A DNA stretch of 45,387 nucleotides. Origin: Dermabacter indicis (GTDB taxonomy: Bacteria; Actinomycetota; Actinomycetes; Actinomycetales; Dermabacteraceae). The notes under the pieces were generated by a model. It was not told the origin of the DNA, did no database searches, and worked only from the letters and a program-made list of their open reading frames with translations. Made by a program: the position numbers and the translations under genes. Positions 1 through 7,620 of this stretch are shown piece by piece. Location of the stretch: NCBI GenBank assembly GCA_001403775.1, contig CYUG01000013.1, positions 150,076-195,462 on the forward strand, written 5' to 3'. The stretch's first letter is position 1, and every line of letters starts with the position of its first letter.

Positions 1-1
1 G

Positions 2-529
2 TTCGAGACCGTTGCGGGCCTCACGACGAGGCAAGGTGTGCCACCCGTGTACATTGCGATGCATTGGCGCGGCCACTCCGAAGAAGCGATGTCGCGCGCG
101 GGTTACGAAGCGATCGGCGCGGATGTTGCCCGCGAGCTTGCGGGGCAACTCGACAAGGCTCTCGGCGCGGGAATCCCTCGCGACAGCATCGTTGCGGATC
201 CCGGTTTCGGGTTCTCGAAAACGGGTGAGGACAACTGGGACCTCTACGATCAGATCACCGAGGTTGAAGCACTCGGCTATCCGCTCCTGATCGGCGTGAG
301 CCGCAAGCGTTTCGTGAGCGCCCTCGATGTTGATCGCGATGCCGGGACCGCCGCGCTCAGCGGCCTTGCGCAGCTTCGCCGCTCGTGGGCAGTGCGCGTC
401 CACGATGTTGCGTCCACCGTCGCCAACATTCGTGTCATGCAGCGACTCATGGCGGGCCCCGACGGGCGCGAGATGAGCCTCGGTGCGGGCATTGCGGACC
501 GCAACTACGGGGAGGGCACCGGAGCATGA
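2..529 (+). CDS. folP: Dihydropteroate synthase, 5' end cut by window edge
   Basis: Condenses 6-hydroxymethyl-dihydropterin diphosphate with p-aminobenzoate to give dihydropteroate, in cytosolic folate synthesis; it is the sulfonamide target family. The reading frame is open from base 2, so the N-terminal part lies outside the window and about 175 C-terminal residues are present. Diagnostic segments are AMHWRG, DPGFGFSKT (substrate-binding Asp/Lys loop), LIGVSRKRF (the conserved S-R-K) and the C-terminal RVHDV with its Arg-His pair. The stop overlaps the next start by 3 nt (ATGA), so translation is coupled to the folB-folK fusion. Family assignment is certain; only the missing N-terminus is unseen. 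Confidence 0.97.
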   Translation, partial: FETVAGLTTRQGVPPVYIAMHWRGHSEEAMSRAGYEAIGADVARELAGQLDKALGAGIPRDSIVADPGFGFSKTGEDNWDLYDQITEVEALGYPLLIGVSRKRFVSALDVDRDAGTAALSGLAQLRRSWAVRVHDVASTVANIRVMQRLMAGPDGREMSLGAGIADRNYGEGTGA

Positions 530-1455
530 CCTGGAGCGATATCGCTTTCGCCGCCCCCGTGGCGCTTTCTCATGTCGCGGTTGAAGGCGTGCGGGTGCAC
601 GGCAAGCACGGCGTGTTCGAGCACGAAAAAGACGAGGGCCACGATTTTCTCGTCGATGTCGAGATGAGCGTGGATACTCGTTCTGCGGGGCGCGACGACG
701 CACTTGAGCGCAGCGTGAGCTATGCGGACGCCGCGACGATCGTTGAAGAAGTGGTCTCGGGGGAGAGCGTTGATTTGATCGAGACGCTCGCCGAGCGCAT
801 CGCGCAGCGCGTGCTCGCGCACCACACCCTCGTGCGAGAGGTGAGCGTGTGCGTGCACAAGCCCTCCGCCCCGATCCCTCAGCCCTTCGCGGATGCGAGC
901 GTTCGCCTCACTCGGCGCGCCGCCCCCGTGCGCGCCTTCGTCGCGATCGGCTCCAACCTTGGCGACAGCGAGGATTTCCTCGCGGGAGCCCTCACGGCCC
1001 TCGCAAGAATCCCTGAAACGAGGCTCGTTGCGGCGAGTCGCGTGTTTGAGACCGAACCCGTGAGTGACATCGACCAGGACGTGTACCTCAACGCCGCGTG
1101 CCTCATCGAAACCTCGCTTAGCCCTTGGCAACTTCTCGATTCGCTCCACGAGATCGAAAACGCCGCGCGTCGAACCCGCACCCTCAGGTGGGGACCGCGC
1201 ACGCTCGACCTTGACCTCGTGACGTGGGGCGCGTTCACCTGCGACGACGAGCAGCTCACGCTGCCGCACCCGCGCGCACACGAGCGCGCCTTCGTGCTCG
1301 CCCCCGTGCTCGACATCGATCCCACATGGTGCTTCCCCGATGGCCGGCAGGCGTCGGAACTCGTGAAGAGCGCTCCTGACCGCGCGGGCCTGCGACCGGG
1401 GCCCCGCGTTCCCGGATTCGCGCCGGCACCGCGCACGAGCGAAGGCGCGCGATGA
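526..1455 (+). CDS. folB-folK: Bifunctional dihydroneopterin aldolase / HPPK (FolB-FolK fusion)
   Basis: A 309-residue fusion for two consecutive folate steps: the aldolase makes 6-hydroxymethyl-dihydropterin and the kinase pyrophosphorylates it for FolP, encoded just upstream. The FolB half is residues ~15-125, with HGKHGVF, the SVSYAD segment and the catalytic-lysine motif VHKPSAPIP. The FolK half is residues ~130-290, with FVAIGSNLGD, ETEPVS, YLNAAC and the signature RWGPRTLDLDLV. There is no stop or frameshift between the halves. The start is the ATG overlapping the folP stop; an upstream extension would lie inside folP and is rejected. Many actinobacteria keep folB and folK as separate genes, whereas fusions occur sporadically in several bacteria. 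The stop overlaps the next ATG by 4 nt. Confidence 0.94.
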   Translation: MTWSDIAFAAPVALSHVAVEGVRVHGKHGVFEHEKDEGHDFLVDVEMSVDTRSAGRDDALERSVSYADAATIVEEVVSGESVDLIETLAERIAQRVLAHHTLVREVSVCVHKPSAPIPQPFADASVRLTRRAAPVRAFVAIGSNLGDSEDFLAGALTALARIPETRLVAASRVFETEPVSDIDQDVYLNAACLIETSLSPWQLLDSLHEIENAARRTRTLRWGPRTLDLDLVTWGAFTCDDEQLTLPHPRAHERAFVLAPVLDIDPTWCFPDGRQASELVKSAPDRAGLRPGPRVPGFAPAPRTSEGAR

Positions 1456-1967
1456 CAAAGACCCCGGCGCTTCGACTCCTCGGGATCGCTCTCGTGGCGG
1501 GACTCGGCGGTCACGTGCTTGCCCTCGCGTTTGCGTCGCGCGGCGAACCCGTCCCCGTTGCGGGGCTCATGGCCGGTGTCGTGTTTGTGGTTCTTGCCGG
1601 GATCGTCCTCGTTCTGGGGCTTCGTGTAAAGAAATACCTCGATGAGTCGCGGGAACGAGAGAAGAACCACCCGCTCACGCCGCGCAAGCACCACATCGAC
1701 ATGGTCCTCGCCTACAGAATCGTTCTCGCGGCGCGCGCAGCGGCCTACACGGGGGCGATCGGCGCCGGTTTCTACGCGGGTATGTGCGCGTACCTTGCGA
1801 CCTCGGGCGGCGGAACTTTGGGTGGCGCGATTCTTCCGCTCGGGTTCGATGCGCTCAGTGCCCTTGTGCTCGCGGTCGTGGGGCTCGTGGTGGAGCGATG
1901 GGGGACTCTCCCGCCGAATGACGGCGGCTCTGCGGGGCGTGCCGAAGAAGGTGCGAGTTCCGTGTGA
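1452..1967 (+). CDS. DUF3180 family membrane protein
   Basis: A 171-residue integral membrane protein with four predicted transmembrane helices: residues ~8-27, ~38-57, ~95-118 and ~125-147. A basic cytoplasmic loop with LTPRKHHIDMV lies between the second and third. The position directly after folK and the hydropathy pattern match DUF3180, an actinobacterial family of unknown function that nearly always sits here. It begins with ATGA overlapping the folB-folK stop, so it is co-translated with the folate genes, but nothing in the sequence shows an enzymatic role. A 31-nt gap follows before the next gene. Confidence 0.8.
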   Translation: MTKTPALRLLGIALVAGLGGHVLALAFASRGEPVPVAGLMAGVVFVVLAGIVLVLGLRVKKYLDESREREKNHPLTPRKHHIDMVLAYRIVLAARAAAYTGAIGAGFYAGMCAYLATSGGGTLGGAILPLGFDALSALVLAVVGLVVERWGTLPPNDGGSAGRAEEGASSV

Positions 1968-1998
1968 GCCCCCTCGCCGCTATGTTAGAAAGTCTTAT

Positions 1999-2559
1999 AT
2001 GAGTAACTCCTCAGTTCCGATGCCGTCCCTCGAGGCTGCCGACATCGAGCGAACGATGCTCGAGAAACCCTTTTCGGCAGCCGATCCGCGAACCATGCGC
2101 GTGTCGCCGAAGCTCGTCAAGGCGCGTTTTCTCGGCAACCTCGCGTGGTGGGTGATCCTGATTCTCGCGTGCGTCGCGCTCCACGTCCTTACTGCCGTGT
2201 TCTCGTGGCCCTGGTGGGTGCACCTGTGTGCGATCCCCGTGTACATTTTCGTGGCCCAGTCGATCCTGTTCATCCCCCGCCGCGCTCGTGCACTCGGGTA
2301 CCTGACTCGCGAGAATGACATTGCGTTTCGCGAGGGCATTCTTTTCCGCTCCGTGACGATCCTTCCCTACGGGCGCATTCAAGACATCAACATCAACGAA
2401 GGCCCGATCGAGCGTGCCTACGGTCTCTCGACGATCACGCTCAAGACGGCGGGTGGGGCGCTTGTCGACGTGTCCATCCCGGGGCTCGAGCGCCGCGAGG
2501 CGGAGCGCATTCGCGACCTCGTCACGCGCGAAGCCCACGAAAAGATGGCGGCGCTGTGA
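1999..2559 (+). CDS. Bacterial PH domain membrane protein (YdbS-like)
   Basis: A 186-residue protein with an N-terminal cytoplasmic tail, two transmembrane helices (about residues 48-68 and 72-92) and a C-terminal bacterial-PH-type domain (formerly DUF304/bPH2; residues ~100-175) containing the family pattern LPYGRIQDININEGPIERAYG. It resembles YdbS of Bacillus, which also pairs with a larger multi-PH protein. The chosen ATG is the first in frame after the DUF3180 stop. A TATGTT element at 1981-1986 sits 12 nt before it and no good Shine-Dalgarno sequence is seen, so a very short leader is possible. The 3' end overlaps the next gene by 4 nt (GTGA). Biochemical function is unknown. Confidence 0.82.
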   Translation: MSNSSVPMPSLEAADIERTMLEKPFSAADPRTMRVSPKLVKARFLGNLAWWVILILACVALHVLTAVFSWPWWVHLCAIPVYIFVAQSILFIPRRARALGYLTRENDIAFREGILFRSVTILPYGRIQDININEGPIERAYGLSTITLKTAGGALVDVSIPGLERREAERIRDLVTREAHEKMAAL

Positions 2560-4181
2560 GCGAAGAGAACGCAGCGGTCACGAACGATCCGCCCGAATCC
2601 GCCTACTCCCGCTTTCACCCGCTCACGCCGATCGTGACGGGGTGGAAGGTCATCGTCGGCCTCATTGCCATCGTGGGGTTCCAAAATTTTGACCTCATCG
2701 AAGATCTCGTCACGAACGGCGTTGTTAATACCGAAAACCTCGGGCTTATCGCGCTCGGCGTTCTCGGGATCGTGGTCGTTGCCGTTCTCGTGGCGGGACT
2801 CCCGTGGTGGACCACGAAATACGCGGTGACCGACGAGGGCGTTTTTGTGCGCCGAAAGTTTCTGAGCACGTCGCGGAGGATTGCGCCACGCCAGCGCATC
2901 GATTCCGTTTCGGTGGAACGCCCCTTTGTGGCCCGGCTCGTGGGTCTATCCAAGGTGAAGATCGAACTGGCGGGCGCGGGCGAATCCCACGTGGAACTCG
3001 AGTATCTCGGTCAGTCAAAGGCTGAGGCGATTCACTCGACCGTGCTCGAGCTCGCACACGCGGATGCGCGAACCAAGGATCGGTCGCCCGCGGTGGCTGC
3101 GGCGGCTGAGTACTCGCCCGTTGCCGCCTCCGAGAGCGATGGTCACGGCGTGGGAGACGCAAGCACACCGAGCATTGGCGAGCGTGCCAAGTCAATCGCG
3201 TACGATTCGGATTCCGACGGTGACCTGCTCGCGCGGATCCCCACCTCGCGCGTCCTGCACTCGCTTTTCCTCGATGTCTCGCTCATGATCGGCATGGCCG
3301 TCACACTCGTCATGACGGGGATCTGGATCGTCTTCTCGTTTGCGAGCGGGGAGTTCACGTTTTCCGCAGCGTCCTTCTTCGCGCTCGTTCCCGCCCTTCT
3401 TGCCGGCCCGCGCATGATCTTCTCGCGCCTCGAATCAGGCTGGGGATTCACCTCGCGCGCGACGTCGGCAGGGCTGCGCGCGCGCAGCGGCTTGCTCAAT
3501 TCGCGAAGTGACAATCTCACCGCCGCGAAGCTCCAGCAGGCGGAGATTTCGCAGCCGCTCCTGTGGCGCTCTCGAGGCTGGTTCGACGTGTCTGTGACGA
3601 CTGCGGGTATGGACGAGCTCGAGTCGGTGACGGAATCGTCGGGCCGCATCCTTCCCGTAGGGACGGCGAGCGAGCTCGACGCGACGCTCACTCACCTCAT
3701 GCCGCCCACGGGAGACCTTGTTGTCCACCCCTCGATGCACGACGGAGCCGAGGCGCCGTCCTCCGCGGTGCTCGGTGTGAGTGACTCGGCTCTTCTGACC
3801 GGTTTCCTCTCGGCGCCGCAGGCGCAGCTTCCGGGAACACGCCCCTTCCACTGGACGAGCCCGGTCGCGCGGCGCACGCACGTGTATGCGCTGAGCCGCC
3901 ACGCGCTTATCGCCCGCACGGGGTGGCTTCGGCGCACTCTCACCGTGATTCCACGCGACCGCATCCAGGGGGTCGAGATTTCCCAGGGGCCTATCGCGCG
4001 CCGCATTGGCACCGCAGACGTTGGCGTTGCTTTTGCTGGTGGCTCCTTTCACGTGAGCGATATTCCGGTCGCGGATGCCGCAGCTTTGTGCGAGAGCCTT
4101 GGAGCTGACGCGGGCCGCCTGCGCCGTTTCAACGAACGTGAAAGTTGGCTTCAGCCTAGGCTCCTGGGTGGTGTGGCGTGA
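2556..4181 (+). CDS. Multi-PH-domain membrane protein (YdbT-like)
   Basis: A 541-residue membrane protein with four hydrophobic helices (residues ~28-48, ~65-88, ~235-258 and ~262-285) and three bacterial PH modules at roughly residues 90-160, 300-365 and 440-515. The repeats are recognisable by RIAPRQRIDSVSVERPF in the first and VIPRDRIQGVEISQGPIARR in the third. This is the architecture of YdbT, the partner of YdbS. The two genes overlap by 4 nt (GTGA), which supports a joint membrane complex. In Bacillus the pair is linked to cell-envelope peptide resistance; whether that holds here is inference. A second 4-nt overlap couples it to the next gene. Confidence 0.83.
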   Translation: MSEENAAVTNDPPESAYSRFHPLTPIVTGWKVIVGLIAIVGFQNFDLIEDLVTNGVVNTENLGLIALGVLGIVVVAVLVAGLPWWTTKYAVTDEGVFVRRKFLSTSRRIAPRQRIDSVSVERPFVARLVGLSKVKIELAGAGESHVELEYLGQSKAEAIHSTVLELAHADARTKDRSPAVAAAAEYSPVAASESDGHGVGDASTPSIGERAKSIAYDSDSDGDLLARIPTSRVLHSLFLDVSLMIGMAVTLVMTGIWIVFSFASGEFTFSAASFFALVPALLAGPRMIFSRLESGWGFTSRATSAGLRARSGLLNSRSDNLTAAKLQQAEISQPLLWRSRGWFDVSVTTAGMDELESVTESSGRILPVGTASELDATLTHLMPPTGDLVVHPSMHDGAEAPSSAVLGVSDSALLTGFLSAPQAQLPGTRPFHWTSPVARRTHVYALSRHALIARTGWLRRTLTVIPRDRIQGVEISQGPIARRIGTADVGVAFAGGSFHVSDIPVADAAALCESLGADAGRLRRFNERESWLQPRLLGGVA

Positions 4182-5071
4182 GCCCCACATCACCTGCCCG
4201 CATGGGCGTGGGCGTCATCTCGGCGGGGCGCGTGGGCGCCGTGCTCGGTAACGCGCTTCGCGCCGCGGGACACCAGGTCACGGGGGTCGTGGCGAGGTCC
4301 GACGCTTCCCTGGAGCGCGCCGATGTTCTTCTTCCCGGCGCTCCCATCCTCACACCCGAAGAGGTCGTGGAGCGCAGCGAACTCGTGATTCTCGCTGTGC
4401 CTGATGACGAGCTTGCCCCGCTCGCGGCGAGCCTCGCGCAGCGGGGTACCGTTCCTGGCGCACAGATCATCGCGCACACCTCCGGCCGATATGGGATTGA
4501 GGCACTGCGCCCTCTCGAGGAGGCGGGCGCGATTACGCTCGCGCTTCACCCGGCCATGACTTTCACGGGCACGTCGCTCGACCTCGGCAGGCTCGTGGGC
4601 TGCCCGTGGGCGATCACTGCCCGCCCCATGTTCGCGCCCATCGCCAAAGCCCTCGTGCTTGAGCTCGACGGCGTGAGCCTCGATATCGCCGAGGGGGACC
4701 GAACCGCGTATCACGCGGCCCTTGCGCACGGCTCGAACCATCTCGTGGTGCTCGTGAGTCAGGTGCTCCAAATCCTCGATGCGATCGGGGTTGAGGATCC
4801 TTCGGCCCTTGTGAGCCCGCTTCTCAACGCGAGCCTCGAGGAGGCCCTCAGAGTTGGGCCCGGCGCGCTCACGGGACCGGTGCAGCGAGGTGACGCAGGC
4901 ACCGTCGGAAACCACCTTGCTGCGCTTGAGGAGCTGGACCTCGGGCGCACGCTCCCCACGTACCGCGCCCTCGCGCGTGCTGCACTCGACATCGCGCCGA
5001 TCGGCGACAGCGAGCGCGCGGCGTTAGAGTTGCTGCTGTCAACCGAGAAAAACACGAGGCAGGATTCATGA
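4178..5071 (+). CDS. Rossmann-like/DUF2520 protein, candidate PanG ketopantoate reductase
   Basis: A 297-residue protein with an N-terminal NAD(P)-binding Rossmann fold (residues ~9-125; GVGVISAGRVGAVLGNAL, then SELVILAVPDDELAPLA and IIAHTSGRYG) and a C-terminal helical DUF2520 domain (residues ~130-290; LHPAMTFTG, AYHAALAHGSNHLVVL, ALTGPVQRGD). Both stop and start overlap neighbours by 4 nt, with panC directly downstream. The DUF2520 family includes PanG, an alternative ketopantoate reductase characterised in Francisella. Reduction of ketopantoate to pantoate, the PanC substrate, is therefore the best functional guess. The architecture is seen directly; the catalytic role is inferred from family and neighbour. 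A generic oxidoreductase remains possible. Confidence 0.8.
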   Translation: MSPTSPARMGVGVISAGRVGAVLGNALRAAGHQVTGVVARSDASLERADVLLPGAPILTPEEVVERSELVILAVPDDELAPLAASLAQRGTVPGAQIIAHTSGRYGIEALRPLEEAGAITLALHPAMTFTGTSLDLGRLVGCPWAITARPMFAPIAKALVLELDGVSLDIAEGDRTAYHAALAHGSNHLVVLVSQVLQILDAIGVEDPSALVSPLLNASLEEALRVGPGALTGPVQRGDAGTVGNHLAALEELDLGRTLPTYRALARAALDIAPIGDSERAALELLLSTEKNTRQDS

Positions 5072-5916
5072 CCACGCTCATCCCCACCGTCAAGGAATTG
5101 CAGGCCTATCGCGCCTCGCTCACGGGAAGCGTTGCGCTTGTGCCTACGATGGGCGCACTCCACGAGGGGCACCTCACGCTCATCCGCGAAGCACGTTCGC
5201 GCGCGGATCACGTGATCGTGTCGAACTTCGTCAACCCTCTGCAGTTCGGACCGGGGGAAGACTACGAACGCTATCCGCGCACGCTCGACGCGGATCTCGC
5301 GCTCGTGGAGGACCTCGCCGATGCGATGTTCGCGCCCGAGGTGCGCGATATGTACCCGCACGAGGAACCCTTCAGGGTGGACGTTGGGCAACTCGGGCGT
5401 GTGCTCGAGGGAGAGATTCGCCCGGGGCACTTTAGCGGCGTAGCCACCGTCGTGCTGAAACTCTTTCTTCTCGCGCAGCCGCATCTGGCGGTCTTTGGCC
5501 AGAAGGATGCGCAGCAGCTCGCGATCATTCGACGCCTCGTGCACGACTTCAACCTCGGTCTTGAGATCGTGGCCGTGCCGATCGCGCGTGAGGATGTGGG
5601 CCTCGCGCGAAGCTCACGAAATAGCTATTTGAGTGATCAGGGGAGGGAGGATGCGCTCGCAATCTCCGGTCTTCTCACGAAGGCGCTTCAGTGCCCGACG
5701 GCGCCCGAGCTTCTCGCGCTTCTTCGGGAAACCAATGATTCCTCGCGCGTCACGTGGGATTATCACCTCGCGGTTAATCCGGCGACCTTCGAGGAAATCG
5801 ATGATGCGCACACGGGTGAGGCGCTCGTCGTTCTTGCCGCGAGGGTCGAGGGTGTGCGCTTGATTGACAATGCGAGCGTGAATCTCGCGCCTTCCGACGT
5901 GAAGAAAACGGCGTAG
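5068..5916 (+). CDS. panC: Pantothenate synthetase
   Basis: Joins pantoate and beta-alanine using ATP to form pantothenate, the precursor of CoA. The 282-residue cytosolic enzyme is of normal length. ATP and pantoate-binding motifs are PTMGALHEGHLTLI (HIGH-like, residues ~27-40), SNFVNPLQFGPGEDYERYPR, RPGHFSGVATVV, FGQKDAQQL and the KMSKS-like VGLARSSRNSYL (~residue 180). It starts with ATGA overlapping the preceding DUF2520 gene. In many actinobacteria panD, coaX and lysS follow panC; here they are absent and a small membrane protein follows. Confidence 0.97.
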   Translation: MTTLIPTVKELQAYRASLTGSVALVPTMGALHEGHLTLIREARSRADHVIVSNFVNPLQFGPGEDYERYPRTLDADLALVEDLADAMFAPEVRDMYPHEEPFRVDVGQLGRVLEGEIRPGHFSGVATVVLKLFLLAQPHLAVFGQKDAQQLAIIRRLVHDFNLGLEIVAVPIAREDVGLARSSRNSYLSDQGREDALAISGLLTKALQCPTAPELLALLRETNDSSRVTWDYHLAVNPATFEEIDDAHTGEALVVLAARVEGVRLIDNASVNLAPSDVKKTA

Positions 5917-5927
5917 GGGGGCGCACC

Positions 5928-6179
5928 GTGGGAGATATTGACTGGGCCTTTGAGCTCGGGGCGCTATTGCCTTCGATTGGGATCGGCCTGCTTTTTTGGT
6001 TTATTCTGCGCGCGATTTTGCGTGCCGATAAGCGCCAGCGTGAAGCCGAAAGGGAGGCCGAGCGCGAGTATATCGCCGAGCATCCGGAGGCTGCCCGCTA
6101 TGTGCCAACGAGAGAAACGTCCTCCACGAGAAACAGCGCAGAAACGCCCGCGGTGAAAGAGAAAAAAGGGGGGTTTTAA
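5928..6179 (+). CDS. Small single-pass membrane protein, unknown
   Basis: An 83-residue protein starting at GTG, with a purine-rich GGGGGG stretch about 6 nt upstream and 11 nt after panC, so probably the last gene of the folate/pantothenate operon. It has one transmembrane helix (residues ~13-31, rich in Leu/Phe/Ile), then a basic-acidic helix (KRQREAEREAERE) and a polar tail rich in Thr/Ser/Glu/Lys. The charge pattern suggests N-terminus out and C-terminus in. I do not recognise a family. The codon pattern is consistent with a real gene, though the last ~30 codons are less G/C-rich than its neighbours. Confidence 0.6.
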   Translation: MGDIDWAFELGALLPSIGIGLLFWFILRAILRADKRQREAEREAEREYIAEHPEAARYVPTRETSSTRNSAETPAVKEKKGGF

Positions 6180-6194
6180 AGCTCGATAAAATGC

Positions 6195-6223
6195 TTGCCA
6201 GCAATGTTAAGAGAAACTATCCT
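6195..6223 (+). promoter_or_regulatory. Sigma-70-type promoter of lsr2
   Basis: TTGCCA (6195-6200), a 17-nt spacer and TATCCT (6218-6223), about 68 nt before the predicted start of transcription-to-translation distance used by lsr2. It lies in an AT-rich stretch (about 6170-6290) that stands out from the G/C-rich surroundings. Confidence 0.55.
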
Positions 6224-6297
6224 GTTTTTAACCGCTGAAGCACATCGCAGCTGAGCCGGTTGACCACCGTTTTAAAAACTTCATGAGGATGGCCTCG

Positions 6298-6624
6298 ATG
6301 GCAACAAAGACTTTCACCGAACTCGTCGACGATCTCGATGGCTCGAAGGCGGATCTCACCGTTTCATTCTCTCTCGAGGGAGTTGATTACGAGATCGATC
6401 TTTCGAACGAGCACGTTGAGGAACTCCACAGCGACATGACCAAGTGGATCGTCGCCGCTCGCCGCGTGGGTGGCCGCGCTCGTCGCAGCTCGCGCACGCC
6501 GAGCAGTGCGAAGGAGACCGCAAAGATCCGCAAGTGGGCTCTTGAGAACAACTACAACGTCTCGGATCGCGGCCGCATCGCCGCCGATGTGCGCGAGGCA
6601 TACTACGCCGCTCACGAAGACTGA
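6298..6624 (+). CDS. lsr2: Nucleoid-associated silencing protein Lsr2
   Basis: A 108-residue H-NS-like protein that bridges AT-rich DNA and silences foreign or AT-rich genes in actinobacteria. The N-terminal dimerisation domain (residues ~1-60) shows TFTELVDDLDGS and VDYEIDLSNEHVEEL. After a Ser/Arg-rich linker (~60-75) comes the DNA-binding domain IRKWALENNYNVSDRGRIAADV, holding the AT-hook-like RGR. I chose the ATG at 6298 because it gives the family start MA-T-K and has GAGG 9 nt upstream; an in-frame ATG at 6283 would add five residues. The gene stands alone between its own promoter and a strong terminator. The AT-rich leader could be bound by Lsr2 itself (inference). Confidence 0.95.
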   Translation: MATKTFTELVDDLDGSKADLTVSFSLEGVDYEIDLSNEHVEELHSDMTKWIVAARRVGGRARRSSRTPSSAKETAKIRKWALENNYNVSDRGRIAADVREAYYAAHED

Positions 6625-6640
6625 GCGTTCCCGCATAAGG

Positions 6641-6680
6641 AGGCGCCGCGAGGGGAGGGATCCCTTCGCGGCGCCTTTCT
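6641..6680 (+). terminator. Intrinsic terminator after lsr2, between convergent genes
   Basis: Perfect 11-bp inverted repeat AGGCGCCGCGA (6641-6651) / TCGCGGCGCCT (6666-6676), with further pairing inside and TTTCT after it. It lies between lsr2 (+) and galM (-), so it may serve both strands. Confidence 0.8.
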
Positions 6681-6695
6681 GTGTCCGGTGAGTTC

Positions 6696-7610
6696 TTAGA
6701 TGAGTACCGCGCCGCCGATCGTCCACGAGGCTTTGTGTGCCTCACCCGGGGCGAGGTGCACGAGGTCCTCGCCCGTGCGGAAGGCATCTGGTGGGCATGT
6801 CATGGGTTCGACGGCGAGGCCTGCGCGGTTCTTCACGGGGTCCTCGTGGTCGGCAGTGTGGATTTGCGCCCATGGAAGGGCCGAGGGGTCGAACTCGACC
6901 CACACCTCGCCGCTCGCGCTGCGTACCGTAATGCGGCCCTCGGTAAAGCCCGTGTAGGCGTGGTCGATAGAACGCTCGCCGATGCGCGCCCCATCGAGGT
7001 GGAGTTCGGGGCGGTCTTCAACGGGCTCGAGCGCGACGGGCAGGAGTCGTTCGTCGACGTCGAGTACGTGGGAGGCAGGCACGAGAGCTTCCCACTCGTT
7101 CATATTTTCCGTGCCGGGCACGAGGTAAGGGTGAGGGCACACGCCGTAGGGTGCGGGGCGTGTGCCGAGGTTAGTGGCGGTGACGTCGGTCGTAATCGTG
7201 TTTTCGTGAAGGGTATAGCGCACGCGAATCTCGAGCGGGAACGGATACCCAAGCTGGGGAATAATCCGGTGGGAAAATTCGACTGAGTTTTCCTTGTGGT
7301 TTTCCACCGAGAAATCGCTCCAACATACGAGACCGTGAAGGGCATTGCGGCGTTCGTGCTCGTTGAGTGGCAATTCGTATTCCACGCCGTCGTAAGAGTA
7401 TGCGCCATCACCAATGCGATTCGGCCATGGCGCGATGATGCTCCCCCGATAGCCGAATTGCACGTCATCGAGAGCGCTTGGCACGAGGAAGTCGCGGCCG
7501 CTTACGCAAAATCTATTGAGCGCGGCACCCACACTCGTGAGTTCTGCACGTGCGTTGCCATTGGTCAGGGTCATGATCTTTCCCCGGAAGGGGGAGTGCG
7601 AGGTGGTCAT
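6696..7610 (-). CDS. Aldose 1-epimerase (galactose mutarotase family)
   Basis: A 304-residue cytosolic enzyme interconverting alpha and beta anomers of aldoses. Family features are an early IIAPWPNRIGDGAY segment (residues ~50-63), NALHGLV with the substrate-binding His, the catalytic-His motif PHPYLVPG (~170), a conserved DHAY/DHEDP region and AVEPMTCPPDAF carrying the catalytic Glu near the C-terminus. The start is the ATG (complement of 7608-7610) with AAAGGA about 5 nt upstream; longer in-frame versions run into mqo and are rejected. It follows mqo by 10 nt on the same strand, so the two are likely co-transcribed. Exact sugar specificity is not readable; hexose-6-phosphate mutarotase activity is an alternative. 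Confidence 0.88.
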   Translation of the reverse strand: MTTSHSPFRGKIMTLTNGNARAELTSVGAALNRFCVSGRDFLVPSALDDVQFGYRGSIIAPWPNRIGDGAYSYDGVEYELPLNEHERRNALHGLVCWSDFSVENHKENSVEFSHRIIPQLGYPFPLEIRVRYTLHENTITTDVTATNLGTRPAPYGVCPHPYLVPGTENMNEWEALVPASHVLDVDERLLPVALEPVEDRPELHLDGARIGERSIDHAYTGFTEGRITVRSASGEVWVEFDPSALPWAQIHTADHEDPVKNRAGLAVEPMTCPPDAFRTGEDLVHLAPGEAHKASWTIGGAVLI

Positions 7611-7620
7611 GGGTGTCCTT

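Noticed and set aside
6145-6180. A6-G6-T4 sequence at the end of the small membrane gene as a terminator
   Set aside because: The G run cannot pair with itself, so only four A-T pairs could form; it encodes the protein's last residues.
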